Assembly: GCF_019090165.1 (NCBI RefSeq)
Contig: NZ_JAHRIB010000141.1
Coordinates: forward strand, 451,227 to 515,226
Length of the DNA stretch: 64,000 bases
From: Streptomyces sp. BV286
Lineage (GTDB): Bacteria > Actinomycetota > Actinomycetes > Streptomycetales > Streptomycetaceae
Direction of reading: 5' to 3'
A model generated the notes under the pieces. The model did not search any database. It was not told the DNA's origin and saw only the letters and a list, made by a program, of their open reading frames with translations. A program made the translations under genes and the position numbers. Below are positions 58,899-64,000 of the stretch, in pieces. Every line of letters starts with the position of its first letter. Within the stretch, counting starts at the first letter, position 1.

Positions 58899-59693
58899 TC
58901 ACGGCAGGACGGAGTCGACGTATCCGCCGTCGACGCGCAGCGCGCCTCCCGTGGTGGCCGACGCCTGGTCGGAGCTCAGGTAGACGACCATGTTGGCGAT
59001 CTCCTCCGGCTCGATCAGCCGCTGCAGCAGGGACTGCGGCCGGTACTCCCGCATGAAGGCACGCTGGGCCTCGTCCCACGGCAGGTCCCGGTCGACGAGC
59101 CCGTACACGAAGTCCTCCACCCCTCCGGTGTGGGTGGGACCGGCGATGACCGAGTTCACCGTCACGCCCGTGCCCGCCGCATGCTTCGCGAAACCCCGAC
59201 CGACCGCGAGCAGGGCGGTCTTCGACATGCCGTAGTGGATCATCTCCGCGGGGATGGCCACCGCCGAGTCGCTGGCGATGTACTGGATCCGGCCCCATCC
59301 TCGTTCCGTCATACCCGGCAGGTACAGGCGGGTCAGTCGCACGGCGGCCAGGACGTTGACCTCGAAGTACCGGCGCCATTCGTCGTCGGCGATCTCCAGT
59401 GGGTCCGCCGATCCGAAGATCCCGAGGTTGTTGACGAGAACGTCCACCTGCGGCAGAGCATCCACCACCTGAGCCGCCCCCTCTTCGGTGGTCACGTCCG
59501 CCGCCACGGGCACGAAGTCCGCCCCGGGCACCTGCCGGGCGAGCCGAACGACGCTCTCGTCGACACGCCGTTCGGTTCGGCCGTTGACGGCGACACGGGC
59601 GCCGGCACGGGCGAGTCCGGCAGCGATCGCCGCCCCGATGCCCTGAGAAGAGCCGGTGACCAGTGCCGTGCGCCCGGTCAGATCGATACGCAT
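58899..59693 (-). CDS. short-chain dehydrogenase/reductase
   Basis: A 264-residue classical SDR. Cofactor motif TALVTGSSQGIGAAIAAGLARAGARVAVNGRT (TGxxxGIG); NNLGIFG; catalytic region YIASDSAVAIPAEMIHYGMSKTALL with Ser and YxxxK. NAD(P)-dependent, reducing a carbonyl or oxidising an alcohol. ATG 59693 gives MRIDLTGRT; a frame upstream is open but lacks a ribosome-binding site. It is divergent from the beta-helix pseudogene. The substrate is unknown. Confidence 0.93.
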   Translation of the reverse strand: MRIDLTGRTALVTGSSQGIGAAIAAGLARAGARVAVNGRTERRVDESVVRLARQVPGADFVPVAADVTTEEGAAQVVDALPQVDVLVNNLGIFGSADPLEIADDEWRRYFEVNVLAAVRLTRLYLPGMTERGWGRIQYIASDSAVAIPAEMIHYGMSKTALLAVGRGFAKHAAGTGVTVNSVIAGPTHTGGVEDFVYGLVDRDLPWDEAQRAFMREYRPQSLLQRLIEPEEIANMVVYLSSDQASATTGGALRVDGGYVDSVLP

Positions 59694-59938
59694 CCCACAC
59701 GCCCCTTCGCATGCATCCGACAACCGCCTGCGGAGTACCCATTCAGGCACCCGAGCAACAGGGGACGCACGCCTACGCCTCCAGATGGCCGTTTCCGCCG
59801 GATCGCCGGAAGCCGTCGAGCGGACCGGCGATCGGCGACTTCGGTCGACGCCGCCGCTACCTGAGGAGACTGCGCAGCACCTCCCGCGGTCCCAGGGTGA
59901 GGGGGAGGCCCATCGGGAAGGCCCAACGAGGAGGCGGC

Positions 59939-60489
59939 ATGGCGATCTTCCGTACGTGGACCAGGACAGGTGTCATGACGCGGGCCGCGGTGGCCTTCGG
60001 GCTCGCGGTGGCGGCCGTGCCCTCCGCATCGGCGGCTTCACCGTCCCCGGAAGCGGCTCCGGCACAGCTGTACGTCGCCTCCTGGGGGAAGGACACCTGG
60101 CCGGGCACCCTGAAACAGCCCTTCGCCACACCGGCGCGCGCGCAGCAGGCCGTACGCCGGCTCACACCCGGCATGACGTCGGACCTGGTGGTCAACCTCC
60201 GCAGCGGTGACTACACCCTGAAGAAGCCGTGCGCTACCGCGGCAACTTCTGGGACGACGCGGTGCCGGAGTGGCTCGAACGGCGCGAGTACCCCGGAGCC
60301 TGGCCACCGGCCGACGCGGTGAATCCGGAGGAAGGGTGCGGCGATCCCCACCGTCTCGACTTCACCGACAACACCCTGCTGCCTCTCCGCGACCCGGGCG
60401 CGGCCTGCGAGGCCGACGCCGCCTGCGCCGCCGTCCTGGCGAACGCGGGGCCCCGTCCGCCCTACCGCCAGCGTCTGGGCATGCCCTGA
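59939..60489 (+). pseudogene. deleted and frameshifted right-handed beta-helix secreted protein
   Basis: ATG 59939, behind GAGGAGG, opens with a signal peptide (MTRAAVAFGLAVAAVPSASAA) and LYVASWGKDTWPGTLKQPFATPARAQQAVRRLTPGM, the start of actinobacterial beta-helix/pectate-lyase-like proteins. The frame breaks near 60230. From 60229 a second frame reads RYRGNFWDDAVPEWLERREYPG to TGA 60487-60489, resembling the end of the same family. The middle, usually several hundred residues, is missing. It is a pseudogene formed by one deletion that also shifted the frame. Confidence 0.75.
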
Positions 60490-60513
60490 CGGCCTGATGA
60501 GCAGCGTCCGGCC

Positions 60514-60567
60514 GTGCCTTCTGTGCCTTCTGTGACTGCCGTGACCGCCGTGACCGCCACGGTCGCC
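60514..60567. repeat. six tandem 9-bp units, core GTGACCGCC
   Basis: Units begin at 60514, 60523, 60532, 60541, 60550 and 60559. The last three are GTGACCGCC, GTGACCGCC and a diverged ACGGTCGCC. They lie between the beta-helix pseudogene and the DHFR-family gene, in DNA without a gene. Confidence 0.8.
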
Positions 60568-60619
60568 GGCCGACCGTACGAGCGGCGCGCGGGCGAAGCG
60601 CGGCGACGGTGGCCAGGGC

Positions 60620-61198
60620 TCAGGCATGCAGGGTGGGCCGGTAGACGAGCTCCTGGGTGCGGCCGTCGAGCGTCCGATGCTCGATCAGCTCGAGGTCGAA
60701 GTCGGCGGCACCCTGGAAGATCGGGTCCAGCCCGGTCCGACCGGTGATCACCGGGAAGAACGTCACCTGGACACGGTCCACCAGGCCGGCGGCCATCAGC
60801 GCCCGGTTCATCGACAGGCTGCCGTGCGAGCGCAACGGCACCTCGGACTCCTCCTTGAGCCGGGCCACGACATCGACGGCGTCGCCGCTCACGAGGGTCG
60901 CGTCCGACCAGTCGAGAGGTCCTTCCAGCGTGGTCGACACCACCGTGGCCGGCAGGCTCGTCATCCGGCTGACCCATGGATCACGCACCTCGGGCTCCTC
61001 GGTGCTCAAGGCCAGCATCCGTGCGAACGCCCGATAGGTGTTGGCCCCGAAGACCATCCGCTGGTCCTCGCCGTACTGGGACAGACGGTGGTCGAGCAGT
61101 TCGGGCCCCTGCTTGCCCCAGTAGCCGGTCCAGTCGCCACTCGCGGCTCCGAAGCCGTCGAGGCTGGAAAAGACATCGAACGTGTAGGTGGCGGTCAT
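60620..61198 (-). CDS. dihydrofolate reductase/RibD-C family protein (second intact copy)
   Basis: A 192-residue RibD-C/DHFR-fold protein. Markers: TFDVFSSLDGFGAASGDWTGYWGKQGPELL, MVFGANTYRAF, LRSHGSLSMNRALMAAGLVDRVQVTFFPVITGRTGLDPIF. Similar proteins act as NADPH reductases. Compared with the copy at 3307, it belongs to a different subgroup. ATG 61198 starts it. It is divergent from the DUF1963 gene. Substrate unknown. Confidence 0.9.
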   Translation of the reverse strand: MTATYTFDVFSSLDGFGAASGDWTGYWGKQGPELLDHRLSQYGEDQRMVFGANTYRAFARMLALSTEEPEVRDPWVSRMTSLPATVVSTTLEGPLDWSDATLVSGDAVDVVARLKEESEVPLRSHGSLSMNRALMAAGLVDRVQVTFFPVITGRTGLDPIFQGAADFDLELIEHRTLDGRTQELVYRPTLHA

Positions 61199-61302
61199 GA
61201 CGCTCTCCTCGATGCGGTTGCCCGGTTGTGTGAATGCAGACTCGGCACCACGACGAAACTCATCGCGCTCGCCGTGTCAGTCCTTCCACCTAGGGTTCGC
61301 CC

Positions 61303-62187
61303 ATGACACCTGAGATGCGGGACCGGTTACGCCCTTTCCGCGACGAGGCGACAGCCCGGGGCATTCCCGCCGACGACGTCGAGCGGTGGTCGGCCACCGT
61401 CCGTCCCTGCGCGACGCTCAGGCGGGACGGGGACGGGGACGGGGACGGGGACGGGGACGGGCCGGTCGTGGGGCGGTTCGGCGGTCCGCTGATGCTCCCG
61501 GCCGACATCCCGGACCCCTCCCACCCTTTCGTCGCTTCGATCGACCTCGCGGCTCTCCCCGCCGACGCCACGGACCTTCCACTGCCTCCCGACGGCCGTC
61601 TGCTCCTGTTCGCCTTTCCTGAGACCGCCGGCGATTCCGAGACCATGGGCAGCGTGGTGTACGTCCCCGTCGGCACGGCCGTGACGGAGCGGGACAGGGA
61701 CGCGTGGAACTCCTTCGACTTCGAGGACTACGCAGCGATGTTCAAGGCGTTCCCGCAAGGGCCGTTGAGGGCGACGGCCGACGTGTCGCTGCCCTGGCAC
61801 CACGCGGTCGAACGCGCAGAGAGGCCCGGGAGCGGGCCGCTTCCCGGGCATCCCCGCTCCGAGGAACTCGTCGCGGCCTGGGGGAGGACCCGTAGCGGCA
61901 TCGCCCCCGAAGGCCCGCTGCAGATCGGGGGATACGCCGACGAGGAGGCCATCTGCACCGACCCGGTGTCCGTCGCCGTGTCCAGGGCAGTGAGGGCGGC
62001 GGAGGCGGGCGGGTGGGACGGACCGGTTTCGGCTGACGTCTCGGACTGGGTGCTCCTGGCCGACTGGTATGCCGGTATGGACGTCGAGGGCTGGGAGAGC
62101 TCCACCGTCCACTGGGTGATCCAGCGCGAGGATCTGGCCGCGCGGCGCTTCGACCGCGCGTTCACCTCCGTCTTCTCCAACCCCTGA
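61303..62187 (+). CDS. DUF1963 (YwqG-like) protein with a DG-repeat insertion
   Basis: A 294-residue cytoplasmic protein. DUF1963 markers: GRFGGPLMLPADIPDPSHPFVASIDLAALPADATDLPLPPDGRLLLFAFPE, LGYPL-like QIGGYADEEAI, VLLADWYAGMDVEGWESSTVHWVIQREDLAARRFDRAF. Its molecular role is unknown. Residues 42-53 are six Asp-Gly pairs encoded by a six-unit hexamer repeat. ATG 61303 is the start. Confidence 0.9.
   Translation: MTPEMRDRLRPFRDEATARGIPADDVERWSATVRPCATLRRDGDGDGDGDGDGPVVGRFGGPLMLPADIPDPSHPFVASIDLAALPADATDLPLPPDGRLLLFAFPETAGDSETMGSVVYVPVGTAVTERDRDAWNSFDFEDYAAMFKAFPQGPLRATADVSLPWHHAVERAERPGSGPLPGHPRSEELVAAWGRTRSGIAPEGPLQIGGYADEEAICTDPVSVAVSRAVRAAEAGGWDGPVSADVSDWVLLADWYAGMDVEGWESSTVHWVIQREDLAARRFDRAFTSVFSNP
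61426..61461 (+). repeat. six copies of GACGGG within the DUF1963 gene
   Basis: Perfect hexamer array GACGGG x6, in frame, encoding (Asp-Gly)6. Slippage would change the loop length by two residues at a time without frameshift. Confidence 0.9.
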
Positions 62188-62360
62188 TCGCACACGGCTA
62201 CCGCCCGGTCGGCTTCTCGGCCTGCGGCCGGCCCCCGTCTCGGGCACTCGCTGCCGAGGCCCACACGCCGGTTGTCACCATCTTGCGCTCGGGTGCTTGA
62301 CGGCCTGCTGCCACCCGCGCCGGTCGACCCGGCGCGAGCAGCAGGACCGCGGCGGCCACG

Positions 62361-62762
62361 TCACCCGACGGCGGTTCCCTCGAGCTCGACCATCAGGCCG
62401 GGGACCGCCAGTCGCGTCACCTCGAGCATCGTGGACGTCGGTGCCACCTCGGCGGCACCCAACCGTGCCGCCAGCCCGCCGTAGTGCTGGAGAAGCAGAT
62501 CGACATCGGTCGTGTAGACGTTGAGCCGGACCAGGTTCGCGAGAGACATGCCGGCTTCGCCGAGCACGGCCTCCAGGTTGTCGATGCTCAGCGTCAACTG
62601 TGCCGCCATGTCACCGTCGTGCTGGGGCTTGCCGTCACCGCTCATCGCGGTCTGCCCCGAGATGTACAGGGTCCGTGTGTGTCCGGAGACGACCTCCCCC
62701 TGGTTGAACCCCAAGTCCACGGACCACGTCACCGGGTTGACTGCCGCGCGTTCCACTGCCAC
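62361..62762 (-). CDS. RidA family protein
   Basis: A 133-residue RidA/YjgF-family protein. NPVTWSVDLGFNQGEVVSGHTRTLYISGQTAMSGDGKPQHDGDMAAQLTLSIDNLEAVLGEAGMSLANLVRLNVYTTDVDLLLQHY and the C-terminal SAG-type STMLEVTRLAVPGLMVELEGTAVG match. RidA proteins hydrolyse reactive enamine/imine intermediates; the conserved Arg is present only in part (the usual RxxVEIxxxA end reads LAVPGLMVELEGTA), so activity may differ. GTG 62762 follows GGAG at five bases. It is divergent from the WYL regulator. Confidence 0.9.
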   Translation of the reverse strand: MAVERAAVNPVTWSVDLGFNQGEVVSGHTRTLYISGQTAMSGDGKPQHDGDMAAQLTLSIDNLEAVLGEAGMSLANLVRLNVYTTDVDLLLQHYGGLAARLGAAEVAPTSTMLEVTRLAVPGLMVELEGTAVG

Positions 62763-62851
62763 ATCAGCTCCATTCGACCAATCGCGAGTACGAACGTCCG
62801 TCGGCTCGGTAGCCGCCCCGCTGTGACGTCGTGTCGATGAGCCTCCCAAGA

Positions 62852-62876
62852 ATTCATGACACCCTCCGTCATGTAA
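62852..62876. promoter_or_regulatory. dyad operator between the RidA and WYL genes
   Basis: CATGAC (62855-62860), seven bases, GTCATG (62868-62873) is a perfect inverted repeat, extended by ATT/AAT flanks to about 25 bases. It lies just upstream of the WYL regulator and within reach of the RidA promoter. Confidence 0.65.
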
Positions 62877-62894
62877 TCCCGTTAAAGTCCGGGC

Positions 62895-63896
62895 ATGCGC
62901 GCCGACCGGTTGATCTCGCTGGTGCTGTTGCTGCGTCGGCACGGTCGGCTGACAGCGGACACGCTGGCCCGCGAGCTGGAGGTGTCCACCCGCACCGTGC
63001 TGCGCGACATCGAGGCACTGTCCGCGGCCGGCGTCCCGGTCTACGCGGAACGGGGCAGGCACGGTGGGTTCGCGTTGTTGCCCGGTTTCCAGACCGAGCT
63101 CACCGGACTCAACCAGGACGAGGCTCTCGCGTTGCTGGCCGCCGGATCGGGGCGCGGCGAGCATGTCTTCGGCCTCGGCTCGGCACTCGCCTCGGCCATG
63201 CGCAAGGTGGTCGACGCGCTGCCCGAAGGCCACCGGACATCAGCGAGCGACGCGGCCCAGCGGTTCCTCGTCGACCCGGAGACCGACCTGCTCTCACGGC
63301 GGCGCGTCGACGAGGAGGTGCCCGGCACCACGATGACCGAGGTCAGACTCGCGGTGCTCGCCGGGCACAAGTTGCGCATCCACTACGCGGCCACGGGGCA
63401 GTCACCCCAGTGGCGCACGGTGGACCCGATCGGTCTGGTCACCGTCCGGGACCGGAGTTACCTGCTGGCCACGAGATCGGGCGCGGACCGCACCTACCGG
63501 CTGTCGCGAATGTCGGCCGCCGAGGAACTCCCCGAAGCGGCACAGCGGCCCAACCGGGTCGACCTGGACCGGATCTGGCGGGAACGCTCCGCGCGTTTTC
63601 TGTCCGGCGGTGACCACATGACCGTGCTGGTACGGGTGAATCCGGCGCGGCGGGAGGAACTGCTGGACGCCGCACTTGCTGTCCGCGCGGAAGACCCCGA
63701 CGCGGACGGCTGGCTGCGGCTGGAGGTGACCTTTCAGGATTCCCGGCATGCCGTATGGGCGCTGTGGCAGCTCGGCACGGACGCGGAGGCCCTGGACCCG
63801 CCGTCGTTGCGCACCTCCCTGCACGACCGCGCCACGGCGATGGCCGCCCGCTACGGAGGCTCGTCCCGGGAGCGGGATGCCAACTCGTCCGGCTGA
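62895..63896 (+). CDS. WYL-domain transcriptional regulator (YafY family)
   Basis: A 333-residue regulator. The N-terminal winged helix is LISLVLLLRRHGRLTADTLARELEVSTRTVLRDIEALSAAGVPVYAERGRHGGFAL, an HTH_11-type domain. The WYL domain is VRLAVLAGHKLRIHYAATGQSPQWRTVDPIGLVTVRDRSYLLATRSGADRTYRLSRMSAAEEL, and a C-terminal WCX-like domain follows. It probably controls the divergent RidA gene through the dyad between them. ATG 62895 starts the protein. WYL domains sense nucleic acids or small ligands. Confidence 0.95.
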   Translation: MRADRLISLVLLLRRHGRLTADTLARELEVSTRTVLRDIEALSAAGVPVYAERGRHGGFALLPGFQTELTGLNQDEALALLAAGSGRGEHVFGLGSALASAMRKVVDALPEGHRTSASDAAQRFLVDPETDLLSRRRVDEEVPGTTMTEVRLAVLAGHKLRIHYAATGQSPQWRTVDPIGLVTVRDRSYLLATRSGADRTYRLSRMSAAEELPEAAQRPNRVDLDRIWRERSARFLSGGDHMTVLVRVNPARREELLDAALAVRAEDPDADGWLRLEVTFQDSRHAVWALWQLGTDAEALDPPSLRTSLHDRATAMAARYGGSSRERDANSSG

Positions 63897-63909
63897 CCCG
63901 AGACCACCG

Positions 63910-63942
63910 ATCGGCTCCGCCCTGGGGTGGGGCGGAGCCGAT
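63910..63942. terminator. perfect 13-bp stem terminator
   Basis: ATCGGCTCCGCCC (63910-63922) pairs with GGGCGGAGCCGAT (63930-63942) around a seven-base loop. It follows the WYL gene and separates it from the convergent gene at the right edge. Confidence 0.85.
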
Positions 63943-63956
63943 GGGGTGGTGTGGGG

Positions 63957-64000
63957 TCAGGCGTGGCTGCGGCGGCGGTTTCCGGTGATGACCCGGTAGA
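63957..64000 (-). CDS. 3' end of a gene entering from the right edge
   Basis: On the minus strand a frame ends at TGA 63959-63957. Its last residues are YRVITGNRRRSHA. The strong shared terminator at 63910-63942 supports a real gene end. Too little is visible to name it. Confidence 0.45.
   Translation of the reverse strand, partial: YRVITGNRRRSHA

Noticed and set aside
1..64000. tRNA or rRNA genes
   Set aside because: I saw no cloverleaf with a T-loop core or rRNA-like stretch on either strand; a tRNA scan would be needed to be certain.

Overview
The window is chromosomal DNA from a high-GC actinobacterium, almost certainly a Streptomyces. Third codon positions are nearly always G or C, GTG and TTG starts are frequent, one gene carries two in-frame TTA codons (the bldA type of rare leucine codon), and there are many secreted proteins, TetR/ArsR/LysR regulators, STAS/HATPase/SpoIIE stress-switch proteins and a complete aromatic-carotenoid gene set. 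I see no rRNA or tRNA genes, insertion sequences, integrases or CRISPR arrays. The texture (scattered short operons, gene remnants, secreted proteins) fits a Streptomyces chromosome arm.

Layout. 0-10 kb: small metabolic and hypothetical genes, a WGR/beta-propeller protein, a lipoprotein behind a coupled micro-ORF, an NPP1-like secreted protein, then an nSTAND NTPase (HTH + P-loop + membrane helix + WD40) overlapping a protein-kinase-like gene with two TTA codons. 10-20 kb: a 42-residue LPFR-motif protein, a TetR/hydrolase pair with a palindromic operator, a second TetR with duplicated operators, a heat-shock locus (hsp18, divergent rheA, two exact-spacing RheA operators, two DUF2267 genes), a TIGR01777 epimerase behind a perfect 14-bp palindrome, and an ArsR-MFS pair. 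20-31 kb: TPR, cupin, a DHFR-family remnant, an alpha/beta hydrolase lacking its usual histidine, a LysR-controlled NAD(P)-binding protein, STAS and HATPase switch proteins, an ABC-F ATPase whose promoter spacer is filled by a perfect palindrome, a micro-ORF coupled to a methyltransferase, and a SpoIIE phosphatase.

31-42 kb: a TetR/oxidoreductase divergon with three operator copies, an ArsR-like regulator, secreted proteins, a VOC protein, an expansin-like secreted protein, a P-loop kinase, a DUF1707 protein, and an ECF41 sigma factor next to its typical partner, a carboxymuconolactone decarboxylase, which has a textbook ECF41 promoter. 42-52 kb: the carotenoid cluster. crtE-crtI-crtB and a Rieske oxygenase-like gene (crtV position) form one operon with four-base start/stop overlaps throughout. 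Divergently lie an ECF sigma factor, crtY, crtT and crtU. Together they should make geranylgeranyl-PP, phytoene, lycopene, beta-carotene and then the aromatic carotenoid isorenieratene, with expression tied to the sigma factor in the shared intergenic region.

52-64 kb: a methyltransferase with a 21-bp repeat at its start, a lower-GC secreted protein, two tandem secreted propeller-like paralogues, an oxidoreductase, a cation/proton antiporter, an SDR, a deleted beta-helix pseudogene, a second intact DHFR-family protein, a DUF1963 protein with an in-frame hexamer repeat, and a RidA/WYL-regulator divergon.
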